Positions 41,621 through 50,014 of a stretch of 64,000 nt of DNA are shown in pieces; the first letter of the stretch is position 1; every line of letters begins with the position of its first letter. The stretch comes from Micromonospora narathiwatensis. Lineage in GTDB: Bacteria > Actinomycetota > Actinomycetes > Mycobacteriales > Micromonosporaceae. The DNA lies in NCBI RefSeq assembly GCF_900089605.1, contig NZ_LT594324.1:744001-808000 (forward strand). Direction: 5' to 3'. The notes beneath the pieces are model-generated. The model did not search any database. It was not told where the DNA came from and was given only the letters and a program-made list of their open reading frames with translations. The translations under genes and the position numbers were made by a program.

Positions 41621-42591
41621 ACGTACTGGTCTGGCACGTGCACGGGTCGTGGACCACCTCGTTCGTGCACGGCAAGCACCGCTACCTGGTGCCGGTCACC
41701 CCCGACCGGGGTCCGTACGGCCTCGGCCGGGCGCGCACCTATCCCTGGCCGGAGAACGCCGTCGAGGTGACCCCGCAGCAGTTGCGCCGCTCCGAGGTGG
41801 ACGTGGTGCTGCTCCAGCGCCCGGAGGAGTTCGACCTGGCCTGCGACTGGCTGGGCCGCCGGGTGGGCCGCGACGTGCCGGCGATCTACGTCGAGCACAA
41901 CACCCCGAAGGGCGACGTGCCGAACACCCGGCATCCGATGGCCGACCGGTCCGACCTGCTGCTCACCCACGTGACCCATTTCAACGAGCTGTTCTGGGAC
42001 AACGGCCGGACCCGCACCGCCGTGATCGAGCACGGCGTGGTCGCCCCGGCCGTCGAGTGGACCGGCGAGCTGGACCGGCTCGCCGTCGTCATCAACGAGC
42101 CGGTACGCCGCTGGCGGGTCACCGGCACCGACCTGCTGACCCGCTTCGCCGAGATCGCCCCGCTGGACGTCTACGGCATGGGGGTGGCCGGACTGGCCGA
42201 CCGGCTCGGGCTGCCGCCGGAGCGGCTGACCAGCCACGACGACGTGCCGCAGCACGCCATGCACGCCGAGCTGGCCCGCCGGCGCGCGTACCTGCACCTG
42301 TGCCGGTGGACCTCGCTCGGGTTGAGCCTGATCGAGGCGATGACGATCGGCATGCCGGTGGTGGCGCTGGCCACCACCGAGGCCGTGGAGGCGGTACCGC
42401 CGTCCGCCGGCGCCCTCTCCACCCGGGTCGACGTGCTGGTGGAGGCGGCCCGCGGCCTCGTGGACGACCCGGCGGCGGCCCGCCGGGCGGGTGCCGCGGC
42501 GCGGGCCGCGGCCCGGAACCGCTACGGCCTGGAGCGTTTCCTCGCCGACTGGGACCGGCTGCTGGAGGAGGAAGTATGCGCATCGCGATGA
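41617..42591 (+). CDS. Glycosyltransferase, GT4-like, in the heptose cassette
   Basis: 324 residues. The C-terminal half has the GT-B signature AYLHLCRWTSLGLSLIEAMTIGMPVVALATTEAVEAVP, where E-A-M is the nucleotide-sugar binding Glu region of GT4 enzymes. The N-terminal half (VLVWHVHGSWTTSFVHGKHRYLVPV, YVEHNTPKGDVPNTRHP) looks like an actinobacterial group of glycan-synthesis enzymes. It may transfer a hexose or a heptose; the donor is not known. The ATG at 41617 shares ATGA with the preceding stop, and its own stop is overlapped by the next gene for 16 bases, so it is translationally coupled in the cassette. Confidence 0.8.
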   Translation: MNVLVWHVHGSWTTSFVHGKHRYLVPVTPDRGPYGLGRARTYPWPENAVEVTPQQLRRSEVDVVLLQRPEEFDLACDWLGRRVGRDVPAIYVEHNTPKGDVPNTRHPMADRSDLLLTHVTHFNELFWDNGRTRTAVIEHGVVAPAVEWTGELDRLAVVINEPVRRWRVTGTDLLTRFAEIAPLDVYGMGVAGLADRLGLPPERLTSHDDVPQHAMHAELARRRAYLHLCRWTSLGLSLIEAMTIGMPVVALATTEAVEAVPPSAGALSTRVDVLVEAARGLVDDPAAARRAGAAARAAARNRYGLERFLADWDRLLEEEVCASR

Positions 42592-43793
42592 TCTCGGAGC
42601 ACGCCAGTCCGCTCGCCGTTCTCGGCGGAGAGGACGCCGGCGGCCAGAACACGCATGTCGCGGAGCTCTCCGCCGCGCTCGCGGCCGCCGGCCACGACGT
42701 CCGCGTCTACACCCGGCGCGACGCCGTGGACCTGCCGGTGACGGTCCGCGCCGCGGACGGCTACGGCGTGGTGCACGTGCCCGCCGGGCCGGCCGAGCCG
42801 GTCGGCAAGGACGACCTGTTGCCGTACATGCCGGCGTTCGGGGAGTGGCTCGCCGAACGGTGGCGGGTCGGCGACTGGCAACCCGAGGTGGTCCACGGTC
42901 ACTTCTGGATGAGCGGCATCGCCGCCCTCGCGGCCGGTCGGCGCACCGGGGTGCCGGTGGTGCAGACGTACCACGCGCTCGGCACCGTCAAGCGGCGCCA
43001 CCAGGGTGCCCAGGACACCAGCCCGCCGGGCCGGATCGGGCACGAGCGGGAGCTGGGCCGCTCGGTGGACCGGGTGGTGGCGCAGTGCCAGGACGAGGTC
43101 GCCGAGCTGGTCCGGATGGGGGTGCCCCGGTCCCGGATCACCGTCGTCCCGTCCGGGGTGAACCTGGCCACCTTCGCCCCGCTCGGCCCGGTCGCCGAGC
43201 GGGACGGCGTCCGGCCGCGCATCCTCACCGTCGGGCGGCTGGTGGAACGCAAGGGCTTCCAGGACGTCATCCGGGCCACCGCGCTGGTCCCCGACGCCGA
43301 GTGCGTGGTGGTGGGCGGGCCGCCCGCCGGGTTGCTGGAGACCGACGCGTACGCGCTGCGGCTGCGGGCGCTCGCCGGGTCCTGCGGGATCGCCGACCGG
43401 GTCAAGCTGATCGGCGCGGTGCCCCGCGAGGAGATGGGGCGCTGGTACCGCTCGGCGGACGTGCTGGTCGCCGCACCCTGGTACGAGCCGTTCGGGCTCA
43501 CTCCCCTCGAAGCGATGGCGTGCGGCGTACCGGTGATCGGCTCCGCGGTCGGCGGCCTGATCGACACGGTGGTGCCCGGCCGGACCGGCGACCTGGTGCC
43601 GGCCCGGGACCCCGAGGCGCTCGGTGCCGCGATCCGCCGGCTGTTCGGCGACCGGATCCGCCGCTTCGCGTACGCGACGGCGGCGCTGGACCGGGCCCGC
43701 ACCCGCTACTCCTGGTCGACCACCGCGGAACGCCTCGCCGGCGTGTACGGCGAGGTGGCCGCCGTGCGCCGGCCCACCCGGGTGGTCGCCTGA
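42576..43793 (+). CDS. Glycosyltransferase family 4 (MSMEG-style retaining GT) in the heptose cassette
   Basis: 405 residues, full GT-B fold. N-terminal domain has MRIAMISEHASPLAVLGGEDAGGQNTHV (acceptor-side Gly-rich loop), VVHGHFWMSG and VQTYHALG, similar to sucrose-phosphate synthase and other GT4 enzymes. C-terminal domain has ILTVGRLVERKGFQDVI, SADVLVAAPWYEPFGLTPLEAMACGVPVIGSAVGG with the E-x7-E element. It is a likely retaining transferase, possibly using a nucleotide hexose. A GGAGGAGGAAG ribosome binding site overlaps the end of the previous gene. The stop and the next ATG overlap by one base. Confidence 0.85.
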   Translation: MRIAMISEHASPLAVLGGEDAGGQNTHVAELSAALAAAGHDVRVYTRRDAVDLPVTVRAADGYGVVHVPAGPAEPVGKDDLLPYMPAFGEWLAERWRVGDWQPEVVHGHFWMSGIAALAAGRRTGVPVVQTYHALGTVKRRHQGAQDTSPPGRIGHERELGRSVDRVVAQCQDEVAELVRMGVPRSRITVVPSGVNLATFAPLGPVAERDGVRPRILTVGRLVERKGFQDVIRATALVPDAECVVVGGPPAGLLETDAYALRLRALAGSCGIADRVKLIGAVPREEMGRWYRSADVLVAAPWYEPFGLTPLEAMACGVPVIGSAVGGLIDTVVPGRTGDLVPARDPEALGAAIRRLFGDRIRRFAYATAALDRARTRYSWSTTAERLAGVYGEVAAVRRPTRVVA

Positions 43794-44518
43794 TGGCGGC
43801 GTCGGACTCCAGCGGCAGCCGGCCGTCGGCGGCGCTCGGGCCGGCCGTCGGCGGGACGGTGCTGGAGGACCACCTGACCCAGCTCGCCGCCGCGCTGCTG
43901 CCGTTGCGCCGGTCGGAGGACCTGCTGGCGCGCTGGGGCCGGGAGTTGGCGCTCCGGCTGGCCGCCGGTGGGCGGCTGCTGGTGGCCGGCAACGGGGGCA
44001 GCGCCGCCGAGGCGCAGCACCTCACCGCGGAACTGGTCGGCAAACTCCGCGACGACCGCGAACCGCTGTCGGCCATCGCGCTGCACGCGGAGACCTCCGC
44101 GCTGACCGCGATCGGCAACGACTACGGCTTCCCGGAGGTGTTCGCCCGCCAGGTCCGCGCACACGGCCGCGCCGACGACATTCTCCTGCTCATGTCCACC
44201 AGCGGCGCCAGCGCCAACCTGCTCGCCGCCGCCCGCGCCGGACGCGAGTACGGGCTGCGTTGCTGGGGCTTCACCGGCCCGGCCCCCAACCCGCTCGCCG
44301 CCGCCTGCCACGAGAGCCTGGCCGTCGACTCGCCGGAGAGCCAGGTGGTGCAGGAGCTGCACCTGGTCGCCACCCACGTGCTCTGCGAGTACGTCGACCG
44401 GGCCCTGCCGGCCGCGCTCGCCACCCCGGCGGCGGACCGGGGGCCGGCCGGTCCGGTGCGTACCGGCGTCGAGGTGGTGCTCGGGGACGCCGCCGGTCGG
44501 GAGGTGCAGGCCGGATGA
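43793..44518 (+). CDS. gmhA: Sedoheptulose-7-phosphate isomerase GmhA
   Basis: First enzyme of ADP-heptose synthesis: D-sedoheptulose 7-phosphate to D-glycero-D-manno-heptose 7-phosphate. 241 residues; the core (about 15-205) is a SIS-domain isomerase with GNGGSAAEAQHLTAEL (with the zinc His and Glu), IGNDYGFPEVFARQV, STSGASANLL and QELHLVATH (zinc Gln and His eight residues apart as in GmhA). A C-terminal extension of about 35 residues is low-complexity. It begins in TGATG, one base overlapping the stop of the upstream glycosyltransferase. The order of the metal and phosphate sites makes the assignment firm even though other SIS proteins exist. Confidence 0.9.
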   Translation: MAASDSSGSRPSAALGPAVGGTVLEDHLTQLAAALLPLRRSEDLLARWGRELALRLAAGGRLLVAGNGGSAAEAQHLTAELVGKLRDDREPLSAIALHAETSALTAIGNDYGFPEVFARQVRAHGRADDILLLMSTSGASANLLAAARAGREYGLRCWGFTGPAPNPLAAACHESLAVDSPESQVVQELHLVATHVLCEYVDRALPAALATPAADRGPAGPVRTGVEVVLGDAAGREVQAG

Positions 44519-44529
44519 GGAGGTCGAGC

Positions 44530-46017
44530 ATGACGGGACCCGTGGTGGTGCTCGGTGACATCCTGCTGGACCGGGACGTCGAGGGCGTGGTGAACCGGCT
44601 CTGCCCGGATTCCCCGGTGCCGGTGCTCGACGAGGCCACGTACGTCGACCGCCCGGGCGGGGCCGGCCTGGCCGCCGTCTTCGCCGCCGCCGGGGGCGCC
44701 GAGGTCGCGCTGGTCACCGCGGTCGCCGACGACGCGGGCGGGGCTCGGCTCGGCACCCTGCTCGCCGCCGCCGGCGTGCAGCTATACGCGCTGCCGCTGC
44801 CCGGGGCCACCCCGGAGAAGGTCCGGCTGCGGGCCCGGGGCCGGGTGCTGCTGCGCCACGACCGGGGCGGGCCGGCCAGCCCACCCGGCGAGCCGAGCGA
44901 GGCGGTGCTGCGGCTGCTCGCGAACGCCTCCGCGGTGCTGGTCAGCGACTACGGCCGGGGCGTGGCGCGGCAGCCGACGCTGCGGGCCGCGCTCGCCGCC
45001 ACCCGCGCGCCGGTGGTCTGGGATCCGCACCCGCGCGGCCCGGCCGCGGTGCCCGGGGTGCACCTGACCACCCCGAACGAGCCGGAGGCGCGCGAGCTGG
45101 CCAAGGTACGGCCGGGCGCCTCCCGACTGGCCACCGCGTCCCGCAGCGCCCAGGCGCTGCGCCAGCGATGGCGGGCCGGCGCGGTGGCGGTGACCCTGGG
45201 CGGGGACGGCGCGCTGCTCTGCCACGCCGGCTCCACCCCGCTGGTGGTGCCCGCCCCGACCAGCGCCGAGGGAGACACCTGCGGGGCCGGGGACCGGTTC
45301 GCCGCGGCGGCGACCCTCGCCCTGGCCCGGGGCGCGCTGGTCTCCGAGGCGGTGCAGGAGGCGGTCGCCGAGGCGTCCGCGTACGTGGCCGGCGGGGGAG
45401 TGGCCGCCGCGCTGCCCGACCCGGTGCGGGACGTCCCGCCGCCGGTGGCCACCAGCGGCGGGGCGCGGATCGGTGCGGCCGCCGCCGGCGCGGTGGTCGC
45501 CGAGGTACGCGCCGCCGGTGGCACCGTCGTCGCCACCGGCGGCTGCTTCGACCTGCTGCACGCCGGGCACGTGGCGACCCTCCAGGCGGCCCGGCAGCTC
45601 GGCGACTGCCTCGTCGTCTGCCTCAACTCCGACGCCAGCGTGGCCGGGTTGAAGGGAGCGGGGCGGCCGGTCGTGCCGCAGGGCGACCGTAGCCGGCTGC
45701 TCGCCGCGCTCGGCTGCGTGGACGCCGTGCTGGTCTTCGACGAGTCCACCCCGCACGCGGCCCTGTCCTGGCTGCGTCCGGACATCTGGGTCAAGGGCGG
45801 CGACTACGCCACCGGCGGCGGCGAGCAGACCCTCCCCGAGGCGGAGATCCTGGCCCGCTGGGGCGGGCACACGGTGGTCGTGCCGTACCTGGACGGCCGG
45901 TCCACCACCGACATGATCGCGGCGGCCCGGTCCGGTCGCGGCTTCGCGGGAGACGTCCGGATGGCGGGTACGCGTCGCGAGGCGATCGCCCGGTCGACAG
46001 CAGAGGGGGCGGCATGA
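44530..46017 (+). CDS. hldE: Bifunctional heptose 7-phosphate kinase / heptose 1-phosphate adenylyltransferase (HldE)
   Basis: Makes heptose 1,7-bisphosphate and then ADP-heptose after GmhB acts. 495 residues. N-terminal PfkB kinase (about 1-310): VVVLGDILLDRDVEGVVNRL, VDRPGGAGLAAV, VLVSDYGRGV and AEGDTCGAGDRFAAAAT (catalytic Asp in GAGD). C-terminal cytidylyltransferase-like domain (about 335-480): ATGGCFDLLHAGHVATLQAARQLGD with H-x-G-H, VKGGDYATGG, and GRSTTDMI, the last as in E. coli HldE. Two start choices exist: ATG 44515 (ATGA overlap with gmhA) and ATG 44530; the latter has AGGAGG 7 bases upstream, so I prefer it. All active-site motifs are present. Confidence 0.93.
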   Translation: MTGPVVVLGDILLDRDVEGVVNRLCPDSPVPVLDEATYVDRPGGAGLAAVFAAAGGAEVALVTAVADDAGGARLGTLLAAAGVQLYALPLPGATPEKVRLRARGRVLLRHDRGGPASPPGEPSEAVLRLLANASAVLVSDYGRGVARQPTLRAALAATRAPVVWDPHPRGPAAVPGVHLTTPNEPEARELAKVRPGASRLATASRSAQALRQRWRAGAVAVTLGGDGALLCHAGSTPLVVPAPTSAEGDTCGAGDRFAAAATLALARGALVSEAVQEAVAEASAYVAGGGVAAALPDPVRDVPPPVATSGGARIGAAAAGAVVAEVRAAGGTVVATGGCFDLLHAGHVATLQAARQLGDCLVVCLNSDASVAGLKGAGRPVVPQGDRSRLLAALGCVDAVLVFDESTPHAALSWLRPDIWVKGGDYATGGGEQTLPEAEILARWGGHTVVVPYLDGRSTTDMIAAARSGRGFAGDVRMAGTRREAIARSTAEGAA

Positions 46018-46715
46018 GCAACAGTCCACCCGGGACCGGCCCGACCGTCCTGGTCACCGGCGGGTCGAGCGGGCTGGGCGCGGCGGTGGTCGTCGCGGTG
46101 GCCCGCGCCGGGGGCCGTCCCCTGGTACTGGACCGGCAGCGGCCCGGCGACGGGGTGCCATGGGTCGAGTGCGACCTGGCCGACACCCGGGCCGCCGAGG
46201 CGGCCACCCGCGAACTGGCGGAACGCTCCGGCGGCCTGGACGCCGTGGTCACCGCCGCCGGTGTGGACGTGCCGGGGAAGCTGATCGACGTCCCGGCGGA
46301 GACCTGGGAGCGGGTCGTCACGGTCGACCTGCTCGCCACGGCGGCGGTGATCCGGGCCGCCCTGCCCTATCTGGAGGCATCCCGGGGCAGCATCGTCACC
46401 ATCGCCTCCACGCTCGGCGTCAAGGCGGTCAGCGACGCCACCGCGTACTGCGCGGCGAAGTTCGGGGTGGTCGGCTTCACCCGGGCGCTCGCCGCCGAGC
46501 TGGCCGGCGCGGTCGGCGTCACCCTGCTGATTCCGGGCGGCATGCGCACCGCCTTCTTCGACGCGCGGGACGCGCAGTACCGCCCCGGCCCGGAAGCCGT
46601 GCTCAACGAGCCCGCCGACACCGCCGCCGCGGTCATGTTCGCGCTCTCCCAGCCACCCGGCTGCGCGGTACGCGAGATGGTGGTCTGCGCCGATCAGGAG
46701 TCGTCGTACCCGTGA
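46014..46715 (+). CDS. SDR-family oxidoreductase in the heptose cassette
   Basis: 233-residue classical short-chain dehydrogenase. Cofactor loop TGGSSGLGAAV (about 14-24), DVxV-type acidic turn CDLADTRA, VTAAGVDVPG, catalytic Ser in IVTIASTLG and Tyr/Lys in AYCAAKFG (S...Y-x-x-x-K complete). It is not of the extended HldD type that epimerises ADP-D,D-heptose, so it may instead oxidise or reduce a sugar nucleotide or heptose derivative. ATGA overlap with hldE and GTGA overlap with the next gene link it tightly to the cassette. The actual substrate is inferred from context only. Confidence 0.85.
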   Translation: MSNSPPGTGPTVLVTGGSSGLGAAVVVAVARAGGRPLVLDRQRPGDGVPWVECDLADTRAAEAATRELAERSGGLDAVVTAAGVDVPGKLIDVPAETWERVVTVDLLATAAVIRAALPYLEASRGSIVTIASTLGVKAVSDATAYCAAKFGVVGFTRALAAELAGAVGVTLLIPGGMRTAFFDARDAQYRPGPEAVLNEPADTAAAVMFALSQPPGCAVREMVVCADQESSYP

Positions 46716-47677
46716 TCCTGGTCCTGCGGGCGCTCGGGGTCGGCGACCTGGCGGCGGCCGTGCCGGCGCTGCGCGGCCTGCGGGCCGGCTTCCCCGGCCG
46801 GGAGCTGGTGCTGGCCGCGCCGGCCTGGCTGACGCCGCTGGTCGACCTGGTCGGCGTGGTCGACCGGGTGCTGCCCACGGAGGGGCTGGCCGACCGGGCG
46901 GCCTGGCCGGTCCCGCCGCCCGAGGTGGCGGTCAACCTGCACGGCCGGGGTCCGCGGTCGCACCGGATGCTCGCCGCCGCCCGGCCCGGCCGGCTGCTCG
47001 CGTTCGCCCACCCCGACGCGGGGTTCTCCGACGGTCCGGTGTGGGACGACGACGAGCACGAGGTCCGCCGCTGGTGCCGGCTGCTGCACTGGTACGACCT
47101 GCCGGCCGACCCGGCCGACCTGGCGCTGCGCCGCCCGCCGGTGGCCGGATTCCCGGCCGGCGCCACCGTGCTGCACCCGGGCAGCAAGATCCTCGCGAAG
47201 CGCTGGCCGGCGGAGCGTTTCGCGGCGCTCGCCCGGACGTTGGCCGCCCGGGGGCACCAGGTGGTGCTCACCGGCTCCGCCGACGAGCGGGACCTCGCGC
47301 GACGGGTGGCCCGGGAGGCCGGGCTGCCGCCGGACGCCGTGCTCGCCGGCCGGACCGACCTGGCCGCGCTGGCCGCGTTGGTGGCCGACGCCCGGCTGGT
47401 GGTCAGCGGCGACACCGGGGTGGCCCATCTGGCCACCGGGTACGGCATCGCCTCGGTGGTGCTCTTCGGCCCGGTGCCGCCCGCGCACTGGGGACCGCCG
47501 GCGGACCGCCCCCGGCACCGGGTGCTCGGCGCCGGGCACCGGGTGCGGCTCGACCGGGACCGCGCCGGTGGGGAAGCCGCCCACCCGGGCCTGGCGGCCA
47601 TCCCGGTCGACGAGGTGCTGGCCGCCGTGGACGAGGCGGAACGGGCCGTGCGGGTCTCCGGTGCGGTTGCGGCGTAG
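46712..47677 (+). CDS. GT9 heptosyltransferase-like glycosyltransferase
   Basis: 321 residues. GT9 fold: RALGVGDLAAAVPALRGLRAGFPGRELVLAAP (first Rossmann strand), VAVNLHGRGPRSHRML, TVLHPGSKILAKRWPAERFAALARTL, GRTDLAALAALVADARLVVSGDTGVAHLATGYGIASVVLFGPVPPAHWGPP; the S-G-D-T-G-x-x-H-L segment is the ADP-heptose/acceptor motif of WaaC/WaaF-like enzymes. Starts with GTGA overlapping the SDR stop. Together with the GT9 domain fused to GmhB it makes a second transferase of this family, suggesting two heptose additions or a heptose and another residue. No signal peptide; cytoplasmic. Confidence 0.9.
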   Translation: MILVLRALGVGDLAAAVPALRGLRAGFPGRELVLAAPAWLTPLVDLVGVVDRVLPTEGLADRAAWPVPPPEVAVNLHGRGPRSHRMLAAARPGRLLAFAHPDAGFSDGPVWDDDEHEVRRWCRLLHWYDLPADPADLALRRPPVAGFPAGATVLHPGSKILAKRWPAERFAALARTLAARGHQVVLTGSADERDLARRVAREAGLPPDAVLAGRTDLAALAALVADARLVVSGDTGVAHLATGYGIASVVLFGPVPPAHWGPPADRPRHRVLGAGHRVRLDRDRAGGEAAHPGLAAIPVDEVLAAVDEAERAVRVSGAVAA

Positions 47678-48647
47678 CGATCCGGGCCGCCCGGGCTACG
47701 GACGCCGGCGGCGCGGTAAGGGCTGGCTCTTCGTCGATCCGAAGGGCGAGTCGATCCGCGACCTCGACGAGCTGGTCCGACTGCGCGGCCTCGTCATCCC
47801 GCCGGCCTGGCGGGACGTCTGGATCTCGCCGCACCCGAACGGGCACATCCAGGCCATCGGCATCGACGCGGCCGGGCGCAAGCAGTACCTCTACCACCCG
47901 CGGTGGCGCCAGCAGCGGGACGAGGCCAAGTTCGACCACGTGCTGGAGGTGGCCCACCGGCTGCCGGCGCTGCGCGACCGGGTTGACCACGACCTCGCGC
48001 TGCGCGGGCTGCGGCGGGAGCGGGTCCTCGCCACCGTCGCCCGGCTGCTCGACATGGGCACCTTCCGGGTCGGCAACGACCAGTACGCCACCGGCGACGA
48101 CCCCACGTTCGGGGTGTCCACCCTGCGCCCGGAGCACGCCCGCGCCCGGGCCGGCTGCGTGGTCTTCGAGTTCCCGGCCAAGGGCGGCGTCGAGCAGGTA
48201 CGCCGGATCGAGGACCCCGAGCTGTGCCGGGTGCTGACCAACCTGCGCCGCCGGCGGCGGGCCGAGGAGCGGCTCTTCGGCTACTGGGACGGCCGGACCT
48301 GGCGGGACGTGCGCAGCGACGAGGTGAACGACTACCTGCGCGACGCCAGCGGCGGGGAGATGACCGCCAAGGACTTCCGTACCTGGCACGCCACCGTGCT
48401 GGCCGCCACGGAGTTGGCGACGGTCGGCGAGCAGCGGTCGGTCACCGCCCGCAGGCGGGCGGTGGCCGGGGTGATGCGTTCGGTCGCCGAGCTGCTCGGC
48501 AACACGCCCACGGTGGCGCGTACGTCGTACGTGGATCCGCGGGTGGTGGACCTCTACCACGACGGCGTGGTGGTTCCGGTGGAGCCGGAGATGCCGCGGG
48601 AGGCGGTGGAGAAGGCCGTGCTGGTGCTGCTGGAGGAGGAGGGTTGA
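47661..48647 (+). CDS. Type IB DNA topoisomerase
   Basis: 328 residues. Poxvirus-like topoisomerase IB; relaxes supercoils by a 3'-phosphotyrosyl intermediate. Visible: the N-terminal DNA-binding part (LVRLRGLVIPPAWRDVWISPHPNGHIQAIGIDAAGRKQYLYH), then LDMGTFRVGNDQYA (catalytic Arg region), the KDFRTWHATVLAA segment with Arg and His, and the active-site Tyr in RTSYVDPRVV. The GTG at 47661 overlaps the preceding GT9 gene by 17 bases, so it is co-transcribed with the heptose cassette although its role has no obvious link. The first 20 residues are Arg-rich. Confidence 0.9.
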   Translation: MRLRRSDPGRPGYGRRRRGKGWLFVDPKGESIRDLDELVRLRGLVIPPAWRDVWISPHPNGHIQAIGIDAAGRKQYLYHPRWRQQRDEAKFDHVLEVAHRLPALRDRVDHDLALRGLRRERVLATVARLLDMGTFRVGNDQYATGDDPTFGVSTLRPEHARARAGCVVFEFPAKGGVEQVRRIEDPELCRVLTNLRRRRRAEERLFGYWDGRTWRDVRSDEVNDYLRDASGGEMTAKDFRTWHATVLAATELATVGEQRSVTARRRAVAGVMRSVAELLGNTPTVARTSYVDPRVVDLYHDGVVVPVEPEMPREAVEKAVLVLLEEEG

Positions 48648-48838
48648 CCGACCCGCCAGTCCTGGGGGAAACACGACGGGGCCGGAGTCCGCGTAGCCGT
48701 CGACGGCCGGTGGCGACGGATGCTCGCCGGCACGCGCCGGCACCGGGCGGCCGCCCGCGACGGAAGGGTCGCGGGCGCCTCGCCACGGCCCCCCGTTACC
48801 AGTGGGCCGCGCCGGGTTTCCCGGTTGCCGGCCCGCAA

Positions 48839-49882
48839 TCAGTATGTGGGCTCGGAGTTGACCACGGACGCCGATGTGTTGACGATGCGTGCCCGTTCCA
48901 GGTGCTGCGCCCGGTACGCCTGCGGCGTCTCCTCGTGCGCGGCCCGGAACGCCCGGCTGAAGTGCGCCTTGTCGCGGAAGCCCCAGCGGCCGGCGATCGC
49001 CTGGATGGGCAGGTCGCGCAGGGCCGGGTCGGCGAGGTCGCGGCGGCACCGTTCCAGGCGCTGGTCCCGGATGTACGCCGCGACGGTGGTCTCCTCGGCC
49101 TCGAAGAGCCGGTGCAGCGACCGGACGGAGATGTGGTGCGCGTCGGCGATGCGCTGGGGGCTCAGCGACGTCTCGCCCAGATGCTGGCCGATGTGGGCGC
49201 GGACCTGGGCCAGCAGCGCGCGCCGGCGTACCTCGGTGGGCACCGCGTCGGTCGAGACCAGGTGCCGGCCGAGCATGGTGGAGAGCAGGTCCACGCCGAC
49301 CCCGGCCAGCCGCTCGGCGTCCACGGCGTGGTACTGCTCGGGATGGCCGGTGAGCTGGATGAGGTAGTTGGCCAGCAGCGCGCCGACCCCCTCGGCGCCG
49401 GACATCCGGCCGGCGAACAGCGGGGCGAGCCGGCGGTGGGACAGCGGCAGCACGTCGTACGGGACGAAGGCGACGATCGAGCTGACGGGTTTCCGCCCGT
49501 TGTCGTCGCCGTGGTGGCTGAGTTCCTGGGGGCGGGCGCTGTCGTAGAAGGTGAAGTCGCCGGGGCGGCAGACGCCACGCTGCCCGTCCTGGTCGGCGAT
49601 GCCGGTGCCGGTCAGCGTCAGCGCGAGGAGGTAGCAGTCCGCTTCGGAGCGTTGGATCAGCTTCCGGGTCCGGATCCCGTCCAGCGAGGGGTAGCGGTGG
49701 CGGATCAGCTGTATCGGGCCGAGGTCGAGGAACTCCGCCCGCGCGGCGAAGTCGTCGGCGTGCTCGGTGCGGATCCGCATGAGCGCGGGCGTGTGGGCGA
49801 GCATGTCCAGCCACATCCCGAAGCGGTCGCGCGGGGGCGCGTGCGCCGTGTCGAAGACCTGCCGGTTCAGCCTTGCGTCCAT
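48839..49882 (-). CDS. AraC-family transcriptional regulator
   Basis: 347 residues. An N-terminal ligand-binding cupin-like domain of the AraC_binding_2 type (about 15-190, VCRPGDFTFYDSARPQELSHHG) is followed by a C-terminal double helix-turn-helix (about 235-335): LSPQRIADAHHISVRSLHRLFEAEETTVAAYIRDQRLERCRRDLADPALRDLPIQAIAGRWGFRDKAHFSRAFRAAHEETPQAYR. The second HTH and its G-F-x-x-x-x-x-F-S-R motif are canonical. Ligand unknown. The target is likely elsewhere, since the adjacent genes in both directions face other ways. Confidence 0.88.
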   Translation of the reverse strand: MDARLNRQVFDTAHAPPRDRFGMWLDMLAHTPALMRIRTEHADDFAARAEFLDLGPIQLIRHRYPSLDGIRTRKLIQRSEADCYLLALTLTGTGIADQDGQRGVCRPGDFTFYDSARPQELSHHGDDNGRKPVSSIVAFVPYDVLPLSHRRLAPLFAGRMSGAEGVGALLANYLIQLTGHPEQYHAVDAERLAGVGVDLLSTMLGRHLVSTDAVPTEVRRRALLAQVRAHIGQHLGETSLSPQRIADAHHISVRSLHRLFEAEETTVAAYIRDQRLERCRRDLADPALRDLPIQAIAGRWGFRDKAHFSRAFRAAHEETPQAYRAQHLERARIVNTSASVVNSEPTY

Positions 49883-49915
49883 TGACGACCCCTGTGCCTC
49901 GTTCTACATGCGGAT

Positions 49916-49955
49916 GACGCCCCACGGGCTCGCCTGGCGGCAGCCGTGGGGCGTC
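49916..49955 (-). terminator. 12-bp perfect hairpin behind the 167-residue gene
   Basis: GACGCCCCACGG (49916-49927) pairs with CCGTGGGGCGTC (49944-49955) around a 16-base loop. It lies 59 bases downstream of the stop of the minus-strand gene at 50015 and just before the AraC gene start, so it probably ends that gene's transcript. No T-tract. Confidence 0.65.
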
Positions 49956-50014
49956 GGATATCCGTCATTGACGGCAATGATCGCCTCTGTTGTTCCCGGG
50001 CGGGGAACCGGGGG

